NCBI RefSeq assembly: GCF_965363235.1
Contig: NC_134845.1
Span: 60,417,261 to 60,481,260, forward strand
DNA: 64,000 bases
From: Mytilus galloprovincialis
Lineage: Eukaryota > Mollusca > Bivalvia > Mytilida > Mytilidae
Reading direction: 5' to 3'
Made by a program: the position numbers and the translations under genes
The notes under the pieces: generated by a model
What the model was told of the DNA's origin: nothing
What the model saw: the letters and a program-made list of their open reading frames with translations, nothing else
The model's database searches: none
In this document: one piece after another, positions 1 to 12,600 of the stretch
How the letters are laid out: each line of letters begins with the position of its first letter
Position numbering within the stretch: position 1 is the stretch's first letter

Positions 1-1840
1 CAGAGTATAAATAAAAAAGATTTTAAAAAACATTACTAAACATCACACTGAGCTTTAGAAATAATCAATAAGAATAGATGAATAAACATATTTATAACAG
101 TTCAACAAGAACAAAAGGTTTCAAAAATTACTAAGTACATGTACACTTATCTCGTAATGCGCATCTATAGCAGTTCAATTGGTATAGTTCGCAGACGATT
201 GATTAATGTTGGCCCCGAATATCATTTTTAACTAAAGCCAATAATTGTTGAAATGCTGAACAGTTGAAATTAAATTGATATCGTAAATATGTTTAATGAA
301 ATCGTACTTAAATTTTTAGAAACTATATAAAGTTAGTTTTCTTAGGTTGATTTTGAGCTTTTGAAAGACCTGTTTGTAAATGACAATACCTATGCCCCAT
401 ATATAAAAATATAAAGCTCAACTTTTCGGGAAAATTTAAAACATTTTGTCATGCTTCTATCTGTTAGATGTTGTTTTTTTAAAGGAAACAGTTAATGTGC
501 CAGTTTGTAGAACATTGGTTATGTTACTCTTTGAATATTTTAAAAAAAAATCTAGCCTAAACTTTATATGATGTCGTAATTTAGATAAACAATTGACAGA
601 AAATAATGAAACGTCACAGTTCAAATCTCAATTACCTCTTGATTACAAGGCTGAATTTATTTTTATACCGCTGTGTCAGACGTTCACCGACTGATACAGT
701 ATTATTTTGATCTTGCGGTGTTAGGAAACACTATTCATAAGGCAGGATATAAAGCGATAAAAACAATGTGGCTTTCGGACTTATGTTTTAATTTATCCCT
801 TATATCTAACATGTTGATAAAATTTCACATTTTTGTTAAATTTGAATGGATAACTCCACAATCAAACTAGCAATTGTAAATTCTTTTATCAGTCATAAGA
901 TATACCAAATAATTACAAAATATACAATATATTATGTTCACCGTATTATTTCTCTTGGTGGATAAGTATAATATAACATATTAGTTTAATTTCTTATAAA
1001 ATATCAATATCAAGTTATTTATCAAATTTTTTATTGCTGCCACATATTTATTGGAAACAGTAAAAGTCTGAAACACTTGGTTATTTATTCATTTTATTTA
1101 TTTTTTTTTAGCAAAAGTAAGAACCGGATGGAATTTTAAAAAAATTATATTAGGGATTTTTATAGCTTACTGTCAACTATGGGGTTGGCTTCTTTATAAA
1201 GCTGTGAATGCAGCTATATCCCTATGGTTACTTCTTAATAAAGATTTCATTCCTAACTAATAATACGCGTTTATAAAATATTCGGTTAACTGAATTAGCA
1301 TATGGTCTTTTCCAATAATTAGCGAAAGAATTATATATTTTATATGTATTATTAAAAACAATAGTTGACATAAATACTTCCGTGAATTTAATTTTATAAG
1401 TTTTTGCTGGCCTTTTGACAGGATTTTATTAAATTGTACGGATATTTCAATTTCAATGATTAACACGAATTCAAACTTGAATTGTTAGTACGAAAATAAC
1501 CTTCAAATTATTAACAACACTTGAACTTGTGAGAGTAATTATATTATCCTGGTTGTTTGAAACATCATGTTTATCGATAATATATAATATATAAACCTAC
1601 ATACAGGACATATTTTAAGATACATGCATGAGGAAAAATTTCTATTTGCCTTACTTTTTAAGTTGTGTATATTTCTGCAGATAGACTTTTTTTTTGTATC
1701 TGTCCAACTGTTCAGCCTAAACTAAAGTCTGTTCCTACTTGGATTAGCATTTACCAAAACAATGTGTTCGATGGTTGTTTGGACTAAATAGTTCACCTCA
1801 ACTGCTTATCAGATTGGTTTTTTTTTTTTGGAATTCCTAA
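1..1840. other. AT-rich non-coding DNA, no gene seen
   Basis: I see no convincing coding exon, RNA gene or recognisable repeat in this stretch. The short open frames (for example 673-870 and 1257-1466 on the minus strand) have AT-driven composition and no family resemblance. Homopolymer runs of T and A are common. Confidence 0.5.
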
Positions 1841-2000
1841 CATTGCAGGTGCGTATGACTTCGGTTGAACAAATGTTGTTTAGAAAACCGAGTTTTAATT
1901 TACGCTAGTCTACTCACGATAAAACATTTGGATTTCACCTGAACAGATGACACCATTTTCAACATCTTTTGTGCTATTATCATTCCAGTTTGAACCAAAA
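1841..2000 (+). repeat. dispersed repeat copy, SINE-like
   Basis: This stretch opens with ATTGCAGGTGCGTATGACTT and continues with a 'CTACTCACGATAAAACATTTGGAT' type segment. Both parts recur in diverged form at 4481-4690. The shared order of blocks shows a dispersed repeat rather than chance. No open frame of note is present. Confidence 0.45.
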
Positions 2001-2377
2001 ATGATAGTTTAACAAAACCAGTTTGACGAAAATATAATCAGGATAAAATACTTCCTAAATTTATAAGTGACAATACATCCTGCCGTAGATTTTACACCTA
2101 TTTGTAGATGAAGAATATCACATGATGTAAGTAAACATCATATCATGCATAGCCATATGTGTAATCTATAAATGTTAGTTATTTAAGTATTTTGTATCCA
2201 ACTCCACGTTTATTCGCTTGACATACTGTTGTTTTATACATTTTGATAAATATACATGTACAAAATAAAATTTCAAAAATACTGAACTCTGAGGAAAATT
2301 CAAAAAGAAAAGTTCCAAATAAAATGTCAAAATCAAAAGCTCAAACATGCACATCAAACTAATGGAAAACAACAATC

Positions 2378-2878
2378 ATGAACCTGACTTCGAACAAGCA
2401 TGCTCTCAATAATGACGACTTCAGTATGTATATTAATGAAATTTATCCTGTTGAACTTACTTTAAATAAAGCTAATACTAACAATGACCACTGCCCTTTT
2501 CTCGATCTTGATATCTATATCACTAATGGAAGGCTGAATACTAAAATTTATGATAAAAGGAATGATTTTTCATTTCCTATCGTTAATTATCCGTTTTTAG
2601 ATGGTGACGTTCCCTTTTCACCATCTTACGGTGTTTATATATCTCAACTTGTACGATTCGCTCGTGTATGTAACAATGTTTTAGATTTTAACGAGAGAAA
2701 TTTATGTATTACTGAAAAATTATTACACCAGGGTTTTCGATATCATAAACTAGTCAAAACATTTACTAAATTTTATCATCGGTATAAAGACATCATTCGT
2801 AAATATAGCTCAACATGCAGACTTCTAATACGTTCAGGTGTTTCACATCCAATTTTTTTATGGAAATATTCTTTATAA
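2378..2878 (+). pseudogene. reverse transcriptase C-terminal fragment (first frame)
   Basis: This frame encodes the part of the RT that lies after the catalytic motif, with landmarks such as KIYDKRNDFSFPIVNYPFLD, YGVYISQLVRFARVC and a KLLHQGFRYHKL block. These blocks are common in molluscan RT elements; I tentatively place them with Penelope-like RTs, but the exact clade is uncertain. The palm motifs before this point are missing. The reading continues after a frameshift near 2840-2876 into the frame ending at 3035. It is a dead copy and the methionine at 2378 is accidental. Confidence 0.7.
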
Positions 2879-3660
2879 AGCACAAAGGTGTCAGTATTCA
2901 TCTCAGAAACTTACAAAACCTTTGAATAGACTTATTAAGAAGGGATATAATTACGATACTGTTGTCAAGTCATTAAAGATTGCATATTTTGGCGTTAATA
3001 TTGAGTCACTGATAAGGTCTTTGCATCGGAACTAAACACATTTATTCTAAAAACAGTTGTTGGCATGACACGGGTTATGTTCTTCTCGTATATATTATGA
3101 TGGTATGATACTAAACCCCTAACGGAAGGATTGTGCCTGATGTTCATATGATGAAATCATAATCTTTTAGTCAGTTTAATTGAAGTCTGGAGCTGGCATG
3201 TCAGTTAACTGCTAGTAGTCTGTTGTTATTTATGTATTATTGTCATTTTGTTTATTTCCTTTGGTCATCAGACTCGGACTTCTCTTGATCTGAATTTTAA
3301 AGTGCGTATTGTTATGCGTTTACTTTTCTACATTGGTTAGATAGTATAGGGGGAGGGTTGAGATCTCACAAACATGTTTAACCCCGCCGCATTTTTGCGC
3401 CTGTCCCAAGTCAGGAGCCTCTGGCCTTTGTTAGTCTTGTATTATTTTAATTTTAGTTTCTTGTGTACAATTTGGAAATTAGTATGGCGTTCATTATCAC
3501 TGGACTAGTATATATTTGTTAAGGGGCCAGCTGAAGGACGCCTCCGGGTGCGGGAATTTCTCGCTACATTGAAGACCTGTTGGTGACCCTCTGCTGCTGT
3601 TTTTTTATTTGGTCGGGTTGTTGTCTCTTTGACACATTCCCCATTTCCATTCTCAATTTT
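2400..3660 (+). mobile_element. 5'-truncated reverse-transcriptase retroelement copy
   Basis: A decayed retroelement fragment. The 5' end begins inside the RT gene at the stretch that follows the catalytic YLDD region in the other copy (minus strand, 49321-51190). Its non-coding tail carries blocks such as 'GGGGCCAGCTGAAGGACGCC' and ends with 'CCCCATTTCCATTCTCAATT', the same 3' end as the minus-strand copy. Truncation at the 5' end and a shared 3' end are typical of target-primed retrotransposition. I cannot see a clear target-site duplication. Confidence 0.75.
2838..3035 (+). pseudogene. reverse transcriptase C-terminal fragment (second frame)
   Basis: This is the continuation of the RT thumb/C-terminal region in another frame (PIFFYGNILYKAQ..., then LTKPLNRLIKKGY and KSLKIAYFGVNIESL). 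The same words occur in the minus-strand copy at 49686-50018, which confirms that both frames come from one ancestral protein broken by a frameshift. Confidence 0.65.
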
Positions 3661-3760
3661 ATCTTGTGTAGAAAATGGTGGATTAAACCTGTTTGTTAAC
3701 CTAGCTTAACCTCTCACTTGTATGGCAGTTGCATCGAATTCCATTATTCTGACAATGATA
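3661..3760 (-). repeat. fragment of the 'GAGAGGTTTAGCTAGC' repeat family, reverse
   Basis: Read on the minus strand, this stretch (tail near 3667-3745) matches the blocks seen at 17135-17275, 17645-17800, 40255-40460 and, reversed, 56605-56680: a GTGAGAGGTTTAGCTAG-like word, then a GGTTCAATCCACCATTTTCT-like word. It looks like the 3' tail of a retroelement family. Confidence 0.5.
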
Positions 3761-4054
3761 TGTGAACAAAACAAACAGACGAAATAGGTAAAAATGTGAA
3801 AAATAGGGGTACGACAGTCAACATTGTGTTATAGTCTAAATCACTATGAAAATACACAAATATGTTACAAAGAACATAACGTGTATATTTGAAAAACAGA
3901 TACTAAGAATTTAATTAAAGTATGCAGATATTATGTGACGATCAATGGCTGTTGAAGTGTAATTCATTTGACAATCATCTTTCATTCATCATTTTTGTTT
4001 TAAATGTTTAATAAAAAATAAATCACTACTCATATCATACTATTACAAGTTAAT

Positions 4055-4205
4055 ATAAAAAAGAAGATGTGGTATGATTGCCAATGAGACAACTGTCCAC
4101 AAGAGACCAAAATGACACAGACATTAACAACTATAGGTCACCGCACGGCCTTAAACAATGAGCAAAGCCCATACCGCATAGTCAGCTATAAAATGCTTAA
4201 GTTGG
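4055..4205 (+). repeat. short dispersed repeat, 'GTGGTATGATTGCCAATGAG' family
   Basis: It begins with AAGAAGATGTGGTATGATTG and runs through CATACCGCATAGTCAGCTAT. Related copies lie at 24735-24870 (plus), 46770-46830 and 54995-55130 (both reversed). I recognise this as a high-copy mussel repeat, SINE- or MITE-like, but the class cannot be settled here. Confidence 0.6.
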
Positions 4206-4429
4206 TGACGTGACTCATATCTGTAATAAGTTGTCCCTATAAGGAAATTTAATTTTATAAACCAATGTGTACTGGTGTTAGCGTGTCATTTCCAAAGACG
4301 ATTTTTCTTATTTATCTATATTTTTAAATTGGATATATCTCGTTAATTGTTTTACTTATGCTATTGTGGATACTCAAATTCGTTGTGTTTCAAGCTTTAA
4401 TTGAATAAGCATTTATCTTTAACTTGCAT

Positions 4430-4690
4430 TTTCTGGTTCACTAGCCTTTCAGTACTGAGGTTCTTAGTTTGAACCCCACTCATTGCAGGTGAGTATGACT
4501 TTGGTCTCGTTGTAGGTATTGAAAATATAATAAGATTAAAAGATCATGACGTCTTACAGCAACACTAATTTATAATTGGTGCATGTCTACTCAAGACGAA
4601 ACGTTTGAATCACTCAATAGATCAGTATCATTTTAATCTTTTTGGTGATAATATTATTCAAGATTAATCCGAAATAAAAATAAAGAGTAA
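4430..4690 (+). repeat. SINE-like repeat, second copy
   Basis: Homologous to 1841-2000 (shared CATTGCAGGTGNGTATGACT and TCTACTCAAGACGAAACGTTTG-type blocks). Upstream, 4440-4478 has CTAGCCTTTCAGTACTGAGG followed by a GGTTC...GAACCCC pair that resembles tRNA-type internal promoter boxes. A tRNA-derived SINE is therefore possible but unproven. Confidence 0.4.
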
Positions 4691-6372
4691 AGGAAGTCAA
4701 AATATAAACTATCTGATAAATTATGAAAATTGTGATACAATTTAATCGTTTTAAGTTTCCATTCGATTATAATTTAGTACGATAAAACTTGTAAGGAGCT
4801 CATCCGGTTTATATAAAAACCATTACGACCGAGAGAAGCAAAAATACAAATACGATCATTTTTTGAAAACATGAATTTAAACTAAAATAATATTTACAAA
4901 TTTTACAGTTTATTTTACATAATGAATAACACATGTTTTTGAATTCTCACATCAGAATTTCAGAATTATTTTTTTTAACAAAGATGTTACTCACATGGAC
5001 AAGGTTAACCAAAGATAAAATTGTCTTTTCTTTTAGAAACGTAGTCATAAACTTCTCACGTTTTAACGTTTTTGTACATCCACGGCTTAGAATTGTTTTG
5101 ATCTGAGCGCTGCTGGTGAGGGTGCATCAAGAAAAGTCATTAGCAATGTGACATTTTAAAATAAAGACATTCGCGTTACATCTCATATATATTATATACT
5201 GATATAACTATGTAGACATCAACTCGAACTTTGATTCAATCTTTTCATTTAAAAAACAAATAATCTGTTTTTTGTTTTGTCATGAATACTAGTAGCCAAA
5301 AGGAAATGAATGAGAAAAATATAGGTACAGAATTGTTAATAAAATTATTCCAAATTACATACAGATATTCTTCGTCTTCAGGCTACAAAAGGACAAAATG
5401 AACTCCAAAGTAATTGTTCTGAACTTTATGAATAACTTTACTGTAAAAATTATGACATGCTATCCCGTGTGTAATAAGTTATCAGTCGCTTTTTTCATAC
5501 CAAATCATAAAACAAATGAAGAAAAGTAATGGTAATATTGCAGATCCTTGACTTAATAATTAACCAATACTCATAGATAACATTCAGTGAAATTTAAAAC
5601 GTCACTACAGACACGGGCATATCAAAGAGCAGAAACATCCACATTCAAACCTCAAGTAAATATAAGTATAATGATACCAGCAGTTTGTTGTCCTTGGCGA
5701 AAAAAAGATCATGGTTTTATAATCTGTTATGTTATCATTTTAAGTTTTGATGAAGGCAATACTTGTACATTATAACGTTGTCATCTCTCTGAATGTTTGT
5801 TCTTATTTCTATTTTAGTTTTTATTGTTATCAATAATCCATTCTTCTTGTTTATATGATTGTTCACCAATGTGTGGCGAAATCAGACTAACACGGAATCC
5901 TTTGATATCTTTAATCCAATAACTAACAGTTATTAACAATATGTACAGTTAATATAAATACCACATTGGAATAATCCGTCTTTTTCTTTCTAGTTCAACT
6001 GATAATACCTTTATACTTCTGTTACTACTATTTTTACAATGATAATTATCCATAAAAACCCGTTACTTATATACTAAATTCATAAGAACATTATAAATCT
6101 AGAACAAACTATAATTAACTAGAGAAATGATAATCTATTTTAAGTAACAGGGTTAATTTCGGAATTTGCCAACACTTTCTTAACATAAATATACATAATT
6201 ACTTTCACTATCCATCTAGAATATTCTAGTATGATTCATTTACTATAATTAAAATTACAATATAATATTATATAAACAATGTCAAATAAAAGTCCAATGT
6301 CTTATAATAGCGTACTATTCACAACAAATTTTACAAATTATCACTTTTACTTGCTATGTTTTATAATTGCAG
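4691..6372. other. non-coding; presumed upstream region or 5' intron of gene 1
   Basis: No coding exon is recognisable. The region ends at a splice acceptor (TTATAATTGCAG at 6361-6372), so at least its 3' end is likely an intron that separates an unseen 5'-UTR exon from the start-codon exon. I could not identify the promoter or the first exon. Confidence 0.4.
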
Positions 6373-6665
6373 TAAAAAGCACACGTATAATCATGGGAAA
6401 CTGTGTGCAAGGTTTTATATCTTGTATGAAATTCAACTCAAAAGATCATCTTGATATTCAATTAATAAACATTGATAGCAAAACCTCTACGCTAGACCAT
6501 TCTTTTAAAGAAATAAGTACTGACGATAGAAATAAGTCACAGAACACATACATGTCCAAAACTCAAAGAGTCGATAGCCAAAATGAAGGAGCAGTTTCAA
6601 ATGATGATATGCGTGACTCGCCAAAACCAGAATCTGATATTGTTGGTGAAAAGAACACACAAATA
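6373..6665 (+). CDS. gene 1 exon 1 (start codon at 6393)
   Basis: The acceptor TTGCAG ends at 6372 and the donor GTAAGT starts at 6666. The open frame extends back to 6279, but I choose ATG 6393. The acceptor lies 20 bases before it, and gene 2 has the same layout with its start 22 bases after an acceptor; both proteins then start MGN. The 91 codons encode MGNCVQGF followed by a Ser/Asn/Asp/Lys-rich, probably disordered stretch. Gly2 with Cys4 suggests lipidation, but residue 6 is Gln where N-myristoylation usually prefers a small residue. The exon ends in phase 0. Confidence 0.65.
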
Positions 6666-9600
6666 GTAAGTTTAAATAAAAACTATGCAAAACTGCACTT
6701 CGCAGCTAACTCACTAAAAATCATCAACGGAAATATCAATCTAAATTAAACAACCATAATGTTTCTTATAAGATGTATTGATTACTTAAACGGTACATTT
6801 TTTTCTGTACCAGATGCGCATTTTGACAGTCAATGTCTCTTCAAAAATGCTCGAGGCCAAAACATTTGAAAAATCCAAGCGTATTATAAGGATAAAGAGG
6901 TATAAACCACAAAGGACGACAAAAAGTACAGCCAAAACCGGATAAGGAATCAGAGTTTTCTGTATGGTAGACATTTAAACAGTAAAACGCAATACAAAGA
7001 AGAAAATCCTAGAAATATGTATGAAGGAGGAAGGTTTTAAATTCATAATTGTAATATTATCACTGGAAAATTAAACTTTTAACTGAATACAGAACATTAT
7101 CTGGACACCTCATATAAAAAACTGATCTATAGCCATTTAGAGTAGTTCAGTAATCTTTTACAACTATTTACAAAGGTACTTTCCGAACTATTCAGATACT
7201 TCGCTTGTAGTCGATTAAAATCTGTTAATTATATTTTCAGAATCTTGAAAGCTTTCATTTATCTGTATCCAACAAAACAGACATTTATGAATTGTCTTAA
7301 AAGATACTGATGATTATTGAGGTGACCGCACATCAAAATAACATTTAGGACGAGACTGTGTTGATACGATTCTAATATTATTTGTGCTTTTTCTAGATCG
7401 ACATGTTCATCTAAGTAGTTTACAAATTAACAGTATGCACACTTGTCACCTTAGAAGGACACATTTATCTGACTAAAAGCAGACTAGTTTTTGATCCTGG
7501 TCTTGAAAACACAGAAATCGAATAAATAACCCCTATCACTCGAAGCTTTCATTATTCTGGGAGACCACGTAGGCAAAAAATCGGAAAGGACGCATTTATT
7601 TTTCTTAATTGAAGCAAAATGAAATTTGACTAAAATGAAAACAGGAAATTCCCTCAAACATATTAATGTTGCTACCAATTACGATATCTTGCATGTACAT
7701 TAATTGATTAGACAAACAGACATACGCCATCTCTTTTAACAATAAAAGTTTTCAAAAAGATGACGAAAAGAAAATTTTTCAATCTGGAGTCTAGTCAAAA
7801 CCATTATCCTTATTATAGAAGGCTTTTTAATCGTTTATTTTTTATTAAACTAGCTAGTGAAAAGGAAATATGAGTGATTGAAAAATATATATATTAAAAT
7901 TTGTAGACCGAAGTCGGCACCAACTTGATTCAAACTGTCAACCAGTACATAAAAGTTGAGATACACAATCCATCAGCAAATGCCCTCATTATAGGAAACG
8001 ACAATAAAGTCAATGTTACCAAGAAGGAAACAGACAGACAACCACTAGTTGACGATATCAAAGTGGGAAATAAGGACAACAAATATATCGGGGAAACCAT
8101 GAATGAAATTTTATTAGGGCATGAAATTGTAAGTTTTCCCATGCTTAAGACGTTTCATTATGTATAAATAAAGGCAACAGTAGTATACCGCTGTTCAAAA
8201 TTCATAAATCTATGGACAAAAAACAAAATCGGGGTAACAAACTAAAACTGAGGGAAACGCATTAAATATTAGAGGAGAACAACGACACAACATTAAAATG
8301 TAACACACACATTTGTTTAATCTAAAACAAAAACAAATTGATATATGTATGAATAAAACACAAAAACATGAATGAACAAACGGTTTACAGATATCGTTTC
8401 CATTTTTTCTCGGTATAATCGCTATTATTAAGAATAAAGTGAAAAAAGTTCGAATCGCAGAGTTAACTTTTAACCTGTAAGCGATATTATTAATTCCCTT
8501 CAGATCCTACATGTGTTTTGCTCTAGGTATATGAAAAATCAAGATAAACAGGCCTTTTTGTCAAGTTTCTCGTTGAGATATTACAATAATTGGATAAATT
8601 TTGGTTTAAATAATGTCGACATATTGTTTGGTAGTTTGTGAGCAAAAAAAAAAGAACAAACTGTAAATAAAGACAGTAGTAGTATACCGCTGTTTATATA
8701 GACAATAACTGTTTAGTGTCTTTAAATATTAGCTGTATTTGTACGAGGCTAGGAAACAAGGTGTATGCGAGCTTTTAGCGAGCTACTACACCTGTTTCGA
8801 GCCGAGTACAAATACAGCTGATGTTTAAAGACACTAAACAGTTATTTTCTTTATCCTGCAATTAATTCTGTATATTGTTTGTGTTTTAAAAGACACAAAA
8901 ACTAACATAATATTTAGTATTTATTTTCGATTTGTAATCCCTTGAGGCCCGCGTAGTAATATCAAAATCACACATTACGCTGAAGACGGGCTCGCAAAAA
9001 AAGAATCTCGAATGGTCAATAATAATACATCGCTCAAGGTGAATAATTATCTATTTTAACATAACAACTAATTTCAACAGTAAAAACAAATAACAAAACA
9101 TTGTCAAATTTGAAACAGAAGTGTACGAGTTGTCCTACGCTTCAGACTTGAAATTCAATAAACATGCATGCTGAAATTGACATGGTTGATTTTGTAACAC
9201 AATCATACACATTCAAGTTTTGAAATCGACAATTGTCATCGTCATTGGAATGCAACTGGAATACACATTCTGAGGTCACACAGGTTCAAACAATACTCAG
9301 TCCGGCAGTGGGCGGAGCTTTAAAGCGATATATGTATAGTATACAGATACAGCATAGCGATATCTGTAGGGCTGTATCTGTATAGTAGGACACCCAATTG
9401 CAGGATAAAAGTAATAAATCGATGAGAGAAAAGAAATCTGGGTTGAAAACTTAAAAAGAGGAAAACAACGAAACAATAAAAACAATGAAGTGCAACAACT
9501 AAAAACGCCTAAATACACATAAATGGACTATTTGATAAAAGTTGCCACATTCTTGACTTGGTACAGGACATTTTAAGAAAAAAAAATGTTGTTATAAGAG

Positions 9601-12600
9601 ATACTGTGATATGTATTGAATAAGTTATCATAATGAAAAATACTAAAATTTCATTATTTACTTAGCCCACTAACCTACTGGTGTTAAGTTGTGAAAAATG
9701 AAGATGTTTCTTTCGTTTAAAGATGTCACCCCTTGATTGCGACGCCAGATAGACTGTAAAAAAATCGTTCTTTCTTTCATTCTTTTAATATATATGTTTA
9801 TTTTTTTTTAAAACGTTGATTTTATCTTTATTATACGAAACATTTAGAAATGGAGATAAATTCTGCATGCACAACAAAAAAATGAACCTTTAATGTTTTA
9901 CAGGACAAAACAAGAGACGAATTCAAATCTAGAGTTGGAGGGAACGTTACAGAAACCATATGCAAAGGTTTGTAAAAATTGAATGAATGTGTTTCCATTT
10001 TTCATTAAAAAACTCATAATGCATATTTAAACATGAATATCAATAATGTGGTCATTTTTATAAATTTCCTGTTCACAAAACTTGGAATTTTTCGAAACAC
10101 TAAAGATTTTCTTATCCCAGGCATAGATTACCTTAGCCGTATTTGGCACAACTTTTTAGAACTTAGGATCTTCAATGCTCTTCAACTTTGTACTAGTTTG
10201 GCTTTAAAAATATTTTGATATGAGCGTCACTGATGAGTCTTATGAAGACGAAACGCGCGTCTGGCGTACTAAATTATAATCCTGGTACCTTTGATAACTA
10301 TTTACACCACTGGGTCGATGCCACTGCTGGTGGACGTTTCGTCCCCGAGGGTATCACCAGCCCAGTAGTCATCACTTCGGTGGTGACATGAATCTCAATA
10401 ATGTTGTCATTTTTATAAACCTGTTCACAAAACTTTGAATTTTTCGAAAAACTAAGGATTTTCTTATCCCATGCATAGATTACCTTAGCCGTTTTTGGCA
10501 CAACTTTTTGGAATTTAGGATCTACAATGCTCTTCAACTTTGTACTAGTTTGGCTTTAAAAATATTTTGATAAGAGCGTCACTGATGAGTCTGATGAAGA
10601 CGAAACGCGCGTCTGGCGTACTAAATTTTAATCCTGGTACCTTTGATGACTATAAACATAAACACGTATTGCATTAGAAAAAGATGGAGTTTAGAAAAAA
10701 ATACCAATAAGATGAATCATGGTTGTGGCTTTCCTATTATAGACTAAAATGGTCATATTTACTTTGAAAATAAAAAGTGCACGCAACTGATAGAAAAACG
10801 AAATTTGCAGTAAACAACCGTTGTCACAGAAGAAACGGACTTAAGTAAACATCGTGATCTCTTAATCATAATTACAGCAACGTTCTTACATTTGAAAACT
10901 GGGAAATTCAAGTAAACAAACGAAATATGTCAACACGGTGTTAACGTGCGTTTAGTTCCTGCTATGCTTGTTTGCAATCGATAGTAACTGTTCTCTTGTT
11001 TGCTAACAAAAGCATTCCTCAAGATTTGGCGGTCAAATATCTTGTCCAATTTATGTCTCTACTTTCACATTATCGAACCTAACCAAGGAAAATGTAAACT
11101 GTAAAAAAAATTAACTAAAACTCGGCCAATCTGTTTTATCGAAAGACCCGATTTCCATTTTAACAATACATGAGTACATAAACTTCATTTTAGGTAAACC
11201 ATCAACCTGTTAAATATAGACTAAATCCTGCTAATGGCACTTTTAATCTTTTGATAGAAAAAAACATTTTTGTGTTTTACTTGTTTATTGTTGTTCTACG
11301 TCAACGTGTTTTCGTATGTATTTTTAAGGTAGTCTGTGTTACCAAGCTTGAAGATTTAAGGTTCACAAGCCTAGTAGTCAGCACCTTTATGTTGACATTA
11401 TATATCATTGTTAGGTTCATTTTTCGGTAAAGTTATTGGTTAATTATTAGAAGGACTTAAATTTATTAGTTCAACGCATCGTTTGTTTCGGAGTTTTACT
11501 GTAGCATCAATTTTGCTAAACATGTATATGTTAGTGTAAAGGGGCCAACTGAAGTACGCTTTCGTGTGCAGGATTTTCTCATCGTGTTGACGATCCATTG
11601 GTGGTTCTTTTTCTGCTAAAATAGATGGATTTTCTTTTTGTATTCTTTATTCTGTTTGCCTAAATGGGTAAGGCTCTTGTGTTTGAAAAAGAGGGGCGCC
11701 AAATACCAGAGGGACATTGAAACTCATAGATCAACATTTACTCAGTATATTTCATGACGCCGGGGCGGTTTTCTTTTGCTTGACCTTTATTTTGAAAACT
11801 AAAAGTCAGATATTTCAAGCCAAGGTTGTGTAAGTACAGAAAAAAGAGGAGCTATAGATTAACAGTTCAGATTTATGAGTGTGTCTTGTACTGATAGTGT
11901 ATTGTTTTTTTCACAGGTTCTGAAATGCGTTGGAGATCAAGATCAGTTTCGATTCTTCGGCAAAAGCCTTTTCGAGATTTTTCCAAAGAACCTTCATTCA
12001 CAGTCGATCCCAGAACTATGCTACGGAACTTCCAATGGAATCAGTATGCAATGATTCAAGAAACCTTATTACGCACAGTTTCATGTGAAATTATGAAATG
12101 CGAATCCCCTGAAACACTTTCTTTAAAGATTAAAGAAATTAATGCTGAATTGCAAACTATTGTTGACAAATATAACGAGAAATTAAGGAAATCGGTTTTA
12201 AAAACAGGACATGCAAATGAACGTATAATATCAGGTCTAAATGAGAAAAGCAAAATCGTATTAAATAATGCAAACGATAAACTATTACAATTAAAGAAAG
12301 AGCGCATTCAAGATTTTCATATTATCCCGTGGAGTACAACTCATGAAATAGGAACAGCATCTGAGAGAGACAAAATGACAAGTTATGCAAAGGATTTCAA
12401 ATGTTTAATTTCAAAAAAGGTTTGCTGGCATGTATCAACTTTGATGCCTTTTAAAATACAACAATTTATTATTACATTCACGTTTGATTGCCAGAAATCA
12501 TTTGTATTGAAACAGATGATGATTGAGTTTGATTCTACTGACGTCAGCAATATTATAAAATTTATTTTTGATCCCAATGAATTTGCCAAAAAATGGCTTG

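Noticed and set aside
6279..6392. Open frame that would extend exon 1 of gene 1 upstream (MSNKSPMSY...)
   Set aside because: A splice acceptor lies at 6372 inside this stretch, and gene 2 has the same acceptor-then-MGN layout. The upstream part is better read as intron and 5' UTR.
8455..8475. GTTCGAATCGCAGAG, which looks like a tRNA T-loop
   Set aside because: No matching acceptor stem, D-arm or anticodon arm could be found around it.
12056..12307. Minus-strand frames under the last exons of genes 1 and 2 (also 12383-12589, 12888-13088, 13103-13306, 43381-43728, 43738-43974)
   Set aside because: They are shadows of the well-supported plus-strand coding exons and have no family likeness.
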